The notes under the pieces are model-generated. The model made no database searches. It was given only the letters and a program-made list of their open reading frames with translations, and had not been told where the DNA came from. Source: UKL13-2 sp031368465 (lineage in GTDB: Bacteria; Pseudomonadota; Gammaproteobacteria; Burkholderiales; Usitatibacteraceae). Taken from it: a DNA stretch of 15,795 bases. Below are positions 7,389 to 14,682 of the stretch, one piece after another. Location of the stretch: NCBI GenBank assembly GCA_031368465.1, contig JANMNT010000340.1, forward strand, positions 1-15,795. Reading direction: 5' to 3'. The number at the start of each line of letters is the position of its first letter. Position 1 is the first letter of the stretch. The position numbers were made by a program, and so were the translations under genes.

Positions 7389-7676
7389 GGCGTCTCTGAC
7401 TGTTTGAAAGTCATTGATGGACGGGCATCTTCAGGCAAAATCGTCCGGAAACAACCGCCTATTTTGGTCGTTGCCTGCCGGATTTTGCTTTTGCCCAAGC
7501 ACGTGAGTCTGATTTGCAAGGCGGCGACCTCCGTGCGAGCGACGCATTTTTTCGAGTCGATCGAGTCGATCGTGTCGACGGGGCCTGATTGCCAACCCGG
7601 CCCAAATACCTGAGGGCGTTGTACATCGTCGATGGTGCCGGCCTCCCGTATGCGCAGCTCTCTTGCAAAAGACCGT
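7389..7676 (+). other. Gene-poor stretch downstream of glmM
   Basis: No open frame here has a ribosome-binding site or recognisable family. An imperfect inverted repeat (GCAAAATC..CCGG at 7435-7448 against CCGGATTTTGC at 7478-7488, 2-nt bulge, ~29-nt loop) could be a poor terminator for glmM. A GGGCC/GGCCC stem (7581-7585/7599-7603) and a 9-nt triplicate repeat (7552-7578) are the only other structures I see. Confidence 0.5.
7552..7578 (+). repeat. 9-nt tandem repeat, three copies
   Basis: TCGAGTCGA occurs twice back to back and is followed by TCGTGTCGA, one change from the unit. Each unit contains the dyad TCGA...TCGA. It may be a slippage product or a small protein-binding site ~150 bases before the cytochrome gene. 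Confidence 0.8.
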
Positions 7677-7694
7677 CGGTCATGAATTTGTCAT
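7677..7694 (+). promoter_or_regulatory. Pho box upstream of the secreted cytochrome-like gene
   Basis: CGGTCATGAATTTGTCAT matches the E. coli-type PhoB box CTGTCATAAATCTGTCAT at 15 of 18 positions. It is two 7-mers (CGGTCAT, TTGTCAT), each 6 of 7, with a 4-nt A/T-rich spacer, so an 11-nt period. It ends 36 nt before the ATG at 7731, the right distance for an activated promoter. No strong -10 is seen ~10 nt downstream (best is CAGCAT or CATTAC), which is tolerated in PhoB-dependent promoters. Confidence 0.65.
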
Positions 7695-7730
7695 CTCTGG
7701 CCAACAGCATTACAGTTTTTCTGGGCAGTT

Positions 7731-9077
7731 ATGCGTAACGTTCTGACTAGGGTGCTTGCCCTATTTTTTTCTTGCACTTGGTTTCCGGCGGAAGCGCAAG
7801 CCATTGGCGACCCGCAGGAAGGACGAGTCCGTTTCCTCAGCCTGTGTTCTGCCTGTCATGGCGTTCCGCCGGATCACCGCGCGATACAGGCGGCCAACAA
7901 CCCGGACACGCTCTCCTCGGCACTAAGTTCGGTCAGTAGCATGGGTTCCATCGCGCCGCTGATTAGTCGAAACGATATCGTCAACATTGCCGCGTACTTG
8001 GGTGATAACCAGTTGAATCAATCAGTGACAGGTGTCCGCATTCAAGGGGATGGAACCGGCACAGTGGTATCGTCGCCCGTTGGAATTGACTGTGGCGGGG
8101 TGTGTGTGTGGAATTTCGCCCCAAGCACGCCGGTCATTTTGCGCGCGACCCCCAGGGTTGGATCAAGGTTTGTTGGTTGGTCGGACAGCTGCACGGGAAC
8201 GGCAGATTGTCGTCTGACCATATCGCAAGCGCAAACGGTGACGGCAAGATTCAAACGTAACGGACCGCTGCGCGACCACAGCGGCATGTGGTGGGTGGGA
8301 GTGTCGGAAAACGGTTGGGGGATGGCCATCAACCAGCGGGTTGAATCAGGGCAGCAATTCAACAAGCTTTATGTCTACGATGATCAGGGCTTGCCGACCT
8401 GGTACATGATGCCGGGAGGCGAGTGGACCGAGGGTTACGCGGTATATCGCGGGCCGCTCTACCGGCCGCGCAGCGCGTCACTCGATCGCTACGACGCGAC
8501 ACAGTTCCAGCGTGGTGCAGCGGTTGGCGAGGCGACACTGCGGTTTGTCGATCCTGACCGTGTCGAGCTGAGCTATCAGATCAACGGCATCAGCGCGTCA
8601 AAGTCACTTGTCCGGCAGGTCGCTGGTTTGACCAGCGCCGATGCACCGTTCGGACTCGAAATGCGTTGGCGTTCCGCCTGTCAATACTGCCGGGACAATC
8701 GCGCGGCGGCACCGATACAAACTGGTGGGTTGTGGTGGGGAGAAGGCAATGAGGACGGCTGGTCGGTCGCCATCTCGTCGCAGCGCACGAGTTTTTTTGG
8801 CATCTGGTTCACCTTTGCGGTTGATGGCAGTCCGACTTGGTACCTGCTGCCCAGCGGCGGTTGGCTAGGCAACACCTATTCCGCCACGATGTTCCGCGCC
8901 CAAGCCGGTCCATGGCTTGGGCGGGCCTACGATGCGACCAAACTTGTTGTGGTGCCGGTTGGAAGTGTGCTGTTTGATTTGGAGAACAGCGGGCGCCTTC
9001 GATTCACCTACCGGTTTGATGCGGGCGTCTTTTCCAATCTTGTTCAGTCAAAGAGCATCGTTAAGCGCCCGTTCTAG
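7731..9077 (+). CDS. Secreted multidomain protein: cytochrome c domain, InlB-B-repeat-like segment, two Trp-rich repeats
   Basis: I recognise the parts but no named protein. Of 448 residues, 1-24 form a Sec signal peptide ending AQA. Residues ~27-95 are a small cytochrome c domain with heme motif C39-S-A-C42-H43 and a likely axial ligand M71 (SSMGSIAPL), then IVNIAAYL. Residues ~103-176 resemble the divergent InlB B-repeat fold (GTGTVVSSPVGIDCGGVC, GSRFVGWSDSC, VTARFKR), with Cys pairs 121/125 and 154/160 that may form disulfides. Two related repeats follow: 184-~296 and 331-~445. Both have WW(V/G)G..E(N/D)GW..AI, PTWY(M/L)(M/L)P..GW/EW and a YDAT box. C317-x-x-C320 between them ends in R, not H, so it is not a heme site. 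It is probably periplasmic or cell-surface. The ATG lacks a good Shine-Dalgarno, but the signal peptide fixes it. A Pho box lies 36 nt upstream; the stop is in a MITE-like terminus. Confidence 0.85.
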   Translation: MRNVLTRVLALFFSCTWFPAEAQAIGDPQEGRVRFLSLCSACHGVPPDHRAIQAANNPDTLSSALSSVSSMGSIAPLISRNDIVNIAAYLGDNQLNQSVTGVRIQGDGTGTVVSSPVGIDCGGVCVWNFAPSTPVILRATPRVGSRFVGWSDSCTGTADCRLTISQAQTVTARFKRNGPLRDHSGMWWVGVSENGWGMAINQRVESGQQFNKLYVYDDQGLPTWYMMPGGEWTEGYAVYRGPLYRPRSASLDRYDATQFQRGAAVGEATLRFVDPDRVELSYQINGISASKSLVRQVAGLTSADAPFGLEMRWRSACQYCRDNRAAAPIQTGGLWWGEGNEDGWSVAISSQRTSFFGIWFTFAVDGSPTWYLLPSGGWLGNTYSATMFRAQAGPWLGRAYDATKLVVVPVGSVLFDLENSGRLRFTYRFDAGVFSNLVQSKSIVKRPF

Positions 9078-9094
9078 CCTGCATATTTCACGGG
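9078..9094 (+). repeat. Left terminal inverted repeat of the MITE-like element
   Basis: CCTGCATATTTCACGGG is the exact reverse complement of 9301-9317. The match extends through the CTAG on the outer side and stops right after the GGG on the inner side. Confidence 0.85.
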
Positions 9095-9188
9095 GGCGGG
9101 TTCGAGAGTGGGTCGATGGGCGTGCGATTTTTCGCTCGACCGACCGAGTAATATCGGGATATTGCGAGGAAGGAGAGCGGAAAAGCGC

Positions 9189-9275
9189 ATGTCCAGCGGC
9201 CTGCTATCGGATGCGCAGGCCCGACGCAAACGGCCAGACCAACTGGGATTCGTTGTCACGGAACTTTCTTCCTAG
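9189..9275 (+). pseudogene. Short frame inside the MITE-like element, possible transposase scrap
   Basis: An ATG at 9189 opens 28 codons to a TAG. AGGAAGGAG (9167-9175) lies 13 nt upstream, longer than ideal. The C-terminal QLGFVVTELSS loosely resembles the GFIVTNLS stretch I remember from IS1380-type transposases, which would fit an internally deleted IS. It could equally be chance. Confidence 0.15.
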
Positions 9276-9300
9276 GAGTCTCGCCTTGAAAAGGGGCCGA

Positions 9301-9317
9301 CCCGTGAAATATGCAGG
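9301..9317 (-). repeat. Right terminal inverted repeat of the MITE-like element
   Basis: CCCGTGAAATATGCAGG, followed by CTAG. Read outward, either terminus encodes VKYAG and a stop, so the element supplies stop codons at both ends. Confidence 0.85.
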
Positions 9318-9360
9318 CTAGGATTGCGTGGTACTTTGTGGTCAAGCGGACAGCTGCCAC

Positions 9361-9390
9361 AAAAAAGCCGCACCCTTTCGGGTGCGGCTT
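9361..9390 (-). terminator. Intrinsic terminator of phoX
   Basis: AAGCCGCACCC (9365-9375) and GGGTGCGGCTT (9380-9390) form a perfect 11-bp stem around TTTC. Read on the minus strand the stem is followed by a T run from the A6 at 9361-9366, so it terminates phoX, whose stop codon is ~40 nt away. On the plus strand only GGTTGG follows, so it is weaker for the cytochrome gene. Confidence 0.88.
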
Positions 9391-9432
9391 GGTTGGTTCG
9401 TCTATGGACTGCCGACCGCTCCTGGTTGATCA

Positions 9433-11646
9433 CTAAACCCCGATCACACCGCCGTCTGTGCGGGTGATGACAATGGTCGCACTGCGAGGACGCGAGGTGC
9501 CACCATCCGGCCAGTTGCTATTGAAGGTACGCGCGGCAAATGATGCTGCGGTCGTATCTTCACCTGGGTGCTGAATGTTGACGAACAATGCACGGCCGTC
9601 GGCAGACTCCGCCATGCCGGTGATTTCACAATCCTTTGGCCCGACCAAGAAGCGGCGTAATTTTGTTTCACCCAGCTGCGCGCCGACGTATGTCGTGACA
9701 CTTTTGGTTGTGGTACCGTCGGTATTTGCCACCGTAACCGTTGCCCCGTCGCGTAACGTGCCGGGAATGGCGGCAAGCAACATGCAATTGGTGACGTCGG
9801 TATAGGCGCCATCATCGGTTTGAATCCACAAAATGCCATTTCGACCAAACCAAAGGCCATCCGGGGCGGAGAAGTCATTGGCCGCTGTTAATCCTGACAG
9901 GTTGACTGTTCGCGCGTCTTGAGTCGAACGCGCGCCAAACAGAAAGATTTCCCAGCCAAATTGAACCGCCGTCGACAGACTTTGCACTTCGACGAATCGA
10001 ATGATGTGCCCATTTGGATTGCCGCGTTGTGCGGTACCGTTTGTGCGCGGGTCATTGTAGAAGCGCGGGTTGGCCGCATCCGTCGACGCGAGCGTTCTCA
10101 ACGTGCTATTGTTGTTGGTCAGCGTGAAATAAACGCTTGCGCTGAACGGATCCACTGCGCCCCACTCAGGGCGATCCATTTTCGTCGCGCCAAGCGCGTC
10201 TGCCGCGAAACGGGCGTTGATTAACACGTCGGCCTGATTGCTGAATGCGTATGGCGCGTATGTCGACACCACCGCGCCTGTACCAAAACGGAGCTCAAGC
10301 CAGTCGCCGGTGCCGTCGGCGTTAAAGCGTGCGACATACAGCTTGCCAGCATCCATATACTTATCGCCGGCAGCAAACCCACGCGTTGCATCGGCCGCAT
10401 CCCAAAGGGCATCCGACACAAATTTATAGATGTATTCATTACGCGCATCGTCGCCCATATACCATACCAAGGGCTGGCCTACCGTCACTTTGCCGAGCCA
10501 TGCGCCTTCATGACCGAAGCGGCCAAGCGCCGTGCGTTTGCGCGGAACCGAGGTGGCGTTGAACGGGTCGATCTCAACCACCCAACCAAAGGTATTGGGC
10601 ACATTACGGAAATCATCGCTGCCATCAGCCGACGCGCCAAGCTTTTCGGCGTTCCAGCGTGAGAACGTGGTGTCGGCGGGGTCAGTTGCAATAGCGGTCG
10701 CCCAACCTTCCCGGCCTGTACCGGCGATGCCGTTACGGCTAAAGCTGGCCAGTTCTTTCACGCTGCGGTTTGCATTGTCCGTGGCGGTAACCCGACGGAA
10801 GTAGCCGGCATAATTTTCTTCGCAAGTGAGGTAGGTTCCCCATGGTGTGTAGCCGTTGGCGCAGTTGTTGACCGTGCCGCGTGTGCGCGAACCATCAGGC
10901 GAGTAACGAGTGATCATGGACGGCGTGCGTGAAGCAGGGCCGCTCAACATCATGTCGGTATTGGTGGTAATGCGACGGTTGAATGCGGAGTTGCGTACAT
11001 ATGACCATGTGTTGCCGCTGCGGACAACTTCAATGATGCTGACGCCATGAACGTTGAGTTCCTTGAGAACTTCTTCATTGACCATGCGTACGCCGGCAAC
11101 GCTTGTGACGCCATTGGGATGCAGGAAGTTAGGTGTGATCGCTTCGTGATTCATCACCAACAGGCCGCGGTCAGATGCGTTCGGGTCATATGCACCACTG
11201 GCGGTCATGCCGAAAAAGTGCATGCCATCGTGATGATCACCGCCGCGCGAGGCGAACGATGCGGCGGAATCCGTACCGTCATTGAGGTAAGCCGGGGTGG
11301 CGGCGTTCATCGGGTCGCCAAGGCGGAACAAGACCGAGGCCTGATACCCGGCAGGCACCGTCACGACGTCGGCCAGCGACTTTGATATCGCGGCGAAACC
11401 GAGAGTGCTAGCTTTTGGTGTTGACGGGGCGGCCGGCGCTGGCGCTGGTGCTGCGGCCGGTGACGAATTGTTATCGCTGTCGCTACAACCCGTCAACCCA
11501 ATGAATGAAAGTGCAGCAGCGCCGGCGCCAGAAGCCATGAGCCTGCGGCGGTTGGGGTTAGCAAGCGCATTGTTGACGATGTCGTCGATGTGCGTGTTGC
11601 TTGAAAAGTTGGTGACAATATCTTCTGCTGTTTTGTCATACGACAT
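9433..11646 (-). CDS. phoX: PhoX-family alkaline phosphatase, Tat-exported, possible lipoprotein
   Basis: Hydrolyses phosphate monoesters outside the cytoplasm during phosphate starvation. PhoX enzymes carry Fe and Ca rather than Zn and fold before Tat export. I place the start at ATG 11646 (737 residues) because AGAGGA (11654-11659) lies 7 nt upstream; a GTG at 11685 in the same frame has no such support. Counting from that ATG, the twin-arginine signal NRRRLMASG is at about 32-40, then a hydrophobic stretch and a lipobox-like LTGC (51-54). A Ser/Pro/Ala linker leads into the DUF839/PhoX domain. Conserved blocks: MNHE ending at E168, TYLTCEEN with C275-E276-E277, GRFGHEGA, and MGDDARNEYIYKF. 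The ~30-residue pre-Tat extension is long, as in other PhoX proteins. It is downstream of pstB on the same strand but has its own Pho box, and it ends at a strong terminator. Confidence 0.93.
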   Translation of the reverse strand: MSYDKTAEDIVTNFSSNTHIDDIVNNALANPNRRRLMASGAGAAALSFIGLTGCSDSDNNSSPAAAPAPAPAAPSTPKASTLGFAAISKSLADVVTVPAGYQASVLFRLGDPMNAATPAYLNDGTDSAASFASRGGDHHDGMHFFGMTASGAYDPNASDRGLLVMNHEAITPNFLHPNGVTSVAGVRMVNEEVLKELNVHGVSIIEVVRSGNTWSYVRNSAFNRRITTNTDMMLSGPASRTPSMITRYSPDGSRTRGTVNNCANGYTPWGTYLTCEENYAGYFRRVTATDNANRSVKELASFSRNGIAGTGREGWATAIATDPADTTFSRWNAEKLGASADGSDDFRNVPNTFGWVVEIDPFNATSVPRKRTALGRFGHEGAWLGKVTVGQPLVWYMGDDARNEYIYKFVSDALWDAADATRGFAAGDKYMDAGKLYVARFNADGTGDWLELRFGTGAVVSTYAPYAFSNQADVLINARFAADALGATKMDRPEWGAVDPFSASVYFTLTNNNSTLRTLASTDAANPRFYNDPRTNGTAQRGNPNGHIIRFVEVQSLSTAVQFGWEIFLFGARSTQDARTVNLSGLTAANDFSAPDGLWFGRNGILWIQTDDGAYTDVTNCMLLAAIPGTLRDGATVTVANTDGTTTKSVTTYVGAQLGETKLRRFLVGPKDCEITGMAESADGRALFVNIQHPGEDTTAASFAARTFNSNWPDGGTSRPRSATIVITRTDGGVIGV

Positions 11647-11685
11647 AGCGCGATCCTCTGTGGTGGAATAAAACGTAAACACCAC

Positions 11686-11691
11686 AATCTA
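11686..11691 (-). promoter_or_regulatory. Candidate -10 of the phoX promoter
   Basis: TAGATT on the minus strand (4 of 6 against TATAAT) lies exactly 10 nt downstream of the last Pho-box 7-mer, the usual geometry for PhoB-activated promoters. The start site would then be near 11678, giving a leader of ~30 nt that includes AGAGGA. Confidence 0.35.
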
Positions 11692-11701
11692 GGGCCGAAT
11701 C

Positions 11702-11730
11702 GTTACATTGCCATGACTAAAATATTGCAG
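11702..11730 (-). promoter_or_regulatory. Candidate Pho box upstream of phoX
   Basis: On the minus strand three 7-mers recur every 11 nt: CTGCAAT, TAGTCAT, ATGTAAC. Each matches CTGTCA(T/C) at 5 of 7 positions, with spacers ATTT and GGCA. The upstream 18-nt unit matches the E. coli consensus at 13 of 18. It is weaker than the box at 7677, but the exact 11-nt spacing, the -10 placement and the PhoX product support it. Confidence 0.5.
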
Positions 11731-11762
11731 ATTTAATCCTTGATAGACGCAGCCAAATCTGC
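11727..11762. other. 8-bp dyad in the pstB-phoX gap
   Basis: GCAGATTT (11727-11734) and AAATCTGC (11755-11762) are perfect inverted repeats 20 nt apart, and the left arm overlaps the first phoX Pho-box 7-mer. No T run follows, so it is not a clear terminator for pstB. The rest of the gap to 11932 holds only short dyads (CAAGC-TAC-GCTTG at 11891-11903; GATCC-N4-GGATC at 11875-11888). It has no supported gene, and phoU is not there. Confidence 0.35.
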
Positions 11763-11932
11763 GCCCGCCACGACTAATGCCGGCAGGATTCGGCGTCAAT
11801 TTGCGGACCTGAATTGCAATGCCGGGTGCGGCTTGCGTTATGCGCGGCTGAGAACCGCAATGTTTCTCCACGGCGATCCGGTTGGATCACCAAGCTACGC
11901 TTGAGAACAGGCAGGGAGAGTCAGAGCTCTTA

Positions 11933-12727
11933 CTAGCCGAAACGACCGGTAATGTAGTCTTCGGTTTCTTTTTTCTTCGGCTTGATAAACAATTCATCCG
12001 TGACACCGTATTCAACCAAATCGCCAAGGTACATATAGGCGGTGTAATCGGACACGCGCGCGGCCTGCTGCATATTGTGCGTGACGATTGCAATGGTGTA
12101 ATCATTCTTGAGTTCGTGCAGCAACTCTTCAATTTTTGCCGTCGAGATCGGGTCGAGGGCCGAGGTAGGCTCGTCGAGCAACACGACCTCCGGCTTGACT
12201 GATACGGCGCGGGCGATGCACAGGCGTTGCAGTTGGCCGCCTGAAAGTGAGAGTCCGCTTTGGCTGAGTTTGTCTTTGACCTCACCCCATATTGCCGCCT
12301 TGTTCAACGCCCATTCAACGCGCTCATCCATCTCGGCTCTCGAAAGGGATTCATAAAGTTTCACGCCGAATGAAATGTTTTCGTAAATGGACATCGGGAA
12401 CGGAGTCGGTTTCTGAAATACCATGCCAACCTTTGCGCGCAGCAAATTAACGTCCTGTGATTTATCCAGAACGTTTTTGCCGTTCATTAAAATTTGACCC
12501 TCTGCGCGCTGCCCCGGGTAGAGGTCATACATACGATTTAATGTTCGCAGCAGCGTTGACTTGCCGCAACCCGAGGGGCCGATAAAGGCGGTAATTCGGC
12601 GTTCCAGAATTTCAAGATTGATATTTTTTAAACCCTGAAAGCCACCGTAGAAAAAATTCAGATTCTTGATCGAAATTTTTGGCGTTGCGGTTTCGATGAC
12701 TTCGGGCGTTTGCAGGACAGCGTTCAT
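11933..12727 (-). CDS. pstB: Phosphate ABC transporter ATP-binding protein PstB
   Basis: Cytoplasmic ATPase that drives phosphate import through PstC/PstA; with PhoU it also passes the phosphate signal to PhoR in E. coli. The 264 residues are the usual length. Walker A GPSGCGKST 50-58, Q-loop Q105 in VFQKPTPFPMSIY, signature LSGGQ 161-165 (followed by LQR rather than the more common QQR), Walker B VVLLDE with D185-E186, and H-loop H217 in VTHNMQQA are all intact. TSALDPIST is typical of PstB. The start lies 13 nt after the pstA stop with only a weak GAG site, so translational coupling is likely. It is the last gene of the pst operon as seen here; the next gene on this strand is phoX, 286 bases on. 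Confidence 0.97.
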   Translation of the reverse strand: MNAVLQTPEVIETATPKISIKNLNFFYGGFQGLKNINLEILERRITAFIGPSGCGKSTLLRTLNRMYDLYPGQRAEGQILMNGKNVLDKSQDVNLLRAKVGMVFQKPTPFPMSIYENISFGVKLYESLSRAEMDERVEWALNKAAIWGEVKDKLSQSGLSLSGGQLQRLCIARAVSVKPEVVLLDEPTSALDPISTAKIEELLHELKNDYTIAIVTHNMQQAARVSDYTAYMYLGDLVEYGVTDELFIKPKKKETEDYITGRFG

Positions 12728-12740
12728 ATTCGTCTCGATA

Positions 12741-13589
12741 TTAGTTGGAGCGCTGGCGGAACACCACGCGCGTGATGATGTTGATGGCGAGTACGGTAAA
12801 TGTGATCAACATTGCCCCCGCCCACGCGAGGGAAACCCAGTTTTCAAACGGGCTCAGTGCAAATTGGTAGATGACAACCGGCAGGTTGGCCATTGGTGCA
12901 TTCAGGTCAGATGACCAAAACTGGTTATTCAATGCCGTGAAAAGCAGCGGTGCTGTTTCGCCACTGATGCGTGCCAGTGCCAGCAATATTCCTGTGATGA
13001 CGCCACTGCTGACTGCGCGCAACGCGACCATTGTGACAATCTTCCATTGTGGTGCGCCAAGTGCCGCGGCGGCCTCGCGCATGCTCGCAGGCACCAACAT
13101 AAGCATGGTCTCTGTCGTTCGCACCACCACCGGGATGGCGATAATTGCCAATGCGAAAGCACCAGCCCACGCCGAAAAGTGTTTCACCTGCGCCACGTAA
13201 ATGGTATAGATGAACAACCCAATAATAATTGAGGGGGCGGACAACAAAATGTCGTTGACAAAGCGCGTGGTGGGCGCGACCCAACCGCGGCGACCGAACT
13301 CTGCGAGGTAGATGCCGGCAAGGATGCCAATCGGGGTCGCGATCAACGTGCCCAGGCCGACCATCACCACGCTGCCGAAAATCGCATTGGCCAGCCCGCC
13401 CACACTGCCCGGGGGCGGCGTCGTTTGTGTGAACACCGCCACATTCAACCCGCCAACACCCTTGATAAACAACACCGCCAATATCCAAAGGAGGAAAATC
13501 ATGCCAAATGCCATTGCTGCCAGTGCCAGCGCCAGCGCCAGCCGGTTGATGAACAGGCGTTTTTTATACAAATTGCTGGTCGTCGTCAT
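12741..13589 (-). CDS. pstA: Phosphate ABC transporter permease PstA
   Basis: Inner-membrane permease that forms the phosphate channel with PstC. The 282 residues contain six predicted membrane helices (first at ~16-42; core helices between ~65 and 275). The EAA loop that docks on PstB is at 172-191 (EAAAALGAPQWKIVTMVALR). TPIGILAGIYLAEF and ISGETAPLLFTALNN are typical PstA blocks. Its ATG overlaps the pstC TGA by four bases (ATGA), a sign of translational coupling, and a GAAGG site lies inside the end of pstC. PstB follows after 13 nt. Confidence 0.97.
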   Translation of the reverse strand: MTTTSNLYKKRLFINRLALALALAAMAFGMIFLLWILAVLFIKGVGGLNVAVFTQTTPPPGSVGGLANAIFGSVVMVGLGTLIATPIGILAGIYLAEFGRRGWVAPTTRFVNDILLSAPSIIIGLFIYTIYVAQVKHFSAWAGAFALAIIAIPVVVRTTETMLMLVPASMREAAAALGAPQWKIVTMVALRAVSSGVITGILLALARISGETAPLLFTALNNQFWSSDLNAPMANLPVVIYQFALSPFENWVSLAWAGAMLITFTVLAINIITRVVFRQRSN

Positions 13590-14614
13590 GTGCTTGCGCC
13601 TTCACGTTTGGCGAGCTGCATCAACATTACCTTTGCGAGAGCCAGCACCACAAAGGTAATCAGGAACAAAATCAAACCGACGCCGATCAATGCGGAGATG
13701 TGTGCGCCCGGATTTGCCTCGGCAAATTCATTCGCAATCGTTGAGGCGATGGATGCGCCAGGCTCAAACAGGGAAGCTGCAATTTTTGGTGTGTTGCCGA
13801 TGACAAATGTGACGGCCATGGTTTCACCCAACGCACGACCGAGGCCCAACATGGTGCCACCGACCACGCCGACCTTTGTGTAGGGAAGCACAACGTTACG
13901 AACCACTTCCCAGGTGGTTGCACCCAGGCCGTACGCGGATTCTTTCAGCACGTGCGGGACAATCTCGAACACATCGCGCATCACCGACGCAATAAATGGG
14001 ATCACCATGACGGCAAGAATAATGCCGGCCGCCAACATACCGATACCCATCGGCGCGCCCTGAAACAGGGCGCCAATCACGGGCACGCCGCCCAGATATT
14101 TGGTCAATACCGGTTGCACGTATTGCGCAAACAGCGGTGCAAAGACAAATAGACCCCACATGCCGTAGATGATCGATGGAATTGCCGCGAGTAATTCAAC
14201 GGCAGTGCCGAGTGGACGCTTCAACCAGTTTGGACAGAGTTCCGTGAGGAATATGGCGATGCCCAAACTGACCGGCAGCGCAATCAACAACGCGATGAAG
14301 GAAGTGACAATCGTGCCGTAAATGGCGTTGGCTGCGCCGAATTCCTCAGTCACAGGGTTCCATGCCGTGCTGGATAAAAAACCCGGCCCGTATTTTTCGA
14401 AAATCGGATACGAACCCCAAATCAATGAGGCGATGATGGCCCCAAGAATCAACAATACGAACAATGCAAAACCCAACGTTACCTTGCGGAAAACGGCATC
14501 TTGAATTCGTTGTCCGGCTGCTTGCGCCAACAGTTTGCGTTCTTGCGCTTCTTTTGACACGTAGGTCTCTTTTTGTGAAGTGCCGGAAAATGTCTCGGCG
14601 TTTGCCTGACTCAT
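13586..14614 (-). CDS. pstC: Phosphate ABC transporter permease PstC
   Basis: Partner permease of PstA in the inner membrane. The 342 residues begin with a ~45-residue hydrophilic, charged N-terminal extension, and the first helix is at ~46-67. Further helices span ~98-124, 137-167, 188-211 and 246-275, with the last at ~306-332. The EAA loop is ESAYGLGATTWEVVRNVVLP (225-244). ELLAAIPSIIYGMWGLF and LGRALGETMAVTFVIGN are family hallmarks. The ATG has GAGGAA 8 nt upstream. It follows pstS after 114 bases that contain a strong stem-loop, and it overlaps pstA by 4 nt. Confidence 0.97.
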   Translation of the reverse strand: MSQANAETFSGTSQKETYVSKEAQERKLLAQAAGQRIQDAVFRKVTLGFALFVLLILGAIIASLIWGSYPIFEKYGPGFLSSTAWNPVTEEFGAANAIYGTIVTSFIALLIALPVSLGIAIFLTELCPNWLKRPLGTAVELLAAIPSIIYGMWGLFVFAPLFAQYVQPVLTKYLGGVPVIGALFQGAPMGIGMLAAGIILAVMVIPFIASVMRDVFEIVPHVLKESAYGLGATTWEVVRNVVLPYTKVGVVGGTMLGLGRALGETMAVTFVIGNTPKIAASLFEPGASIASTIANEFAEANPGAHISALIGVGLILFLITFVVLALAKVMLMQLAKREGAST

Positions 14615-14682
14615 GGCGATTTCCTCATTCTAGCGCGCAGCAAACGGACACTCAAATCAATCATTTGATACTCAATGAATCA

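Larger units (their letters stand above)
9074..9321. mobile_element. 248-bp MITE-like element with perfect terminal inverted repeats and CTAG target duplication
   Basis: The left end reads CTAG then CCTGCATATTTCACGGG. The right end reads CCCGTGAAATATGCAGG then CTAG. The 17-bp inverted repeats are perfect, and the flanking CTAG (itself a palindrome) is the likely 4-bp target duplication. The 206-bp interior is too short for a transposase. It contains two internal dyads (GGTCGA/TCGACC near 9111-9147; GGCCTGC/GCAGGCC at 9198-9221). The left CTAG contains the TAG of the cytochrome gene, so the insertion did not change that protein. The ends and a 4-bp duplication recall IS1380-type elements from memory; this is not verified. 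No second copy is in the window. Confidence 0.7.

Noticed and set aside
8686..8697. Second heme site CQYC in the cytochrome-like protein
   Set aside because: The motif is followed by Arg instead of His, so it cannot be a standard c-type heme site.
8917..9321. Frame of 134 codons overlapping the cytochrome 3' end and the MITE-like element
   Set aside because: It is out of frame with the cytochrome gene, has no family resemblance and ends in the terminal repeat; a chance frame.
11689..11871. 60-codon minus-strand frame between pstB and phoX
   Set aside because: It runs through the phoX Pho box and has no recognisable domain or clear ribosome-binding site.
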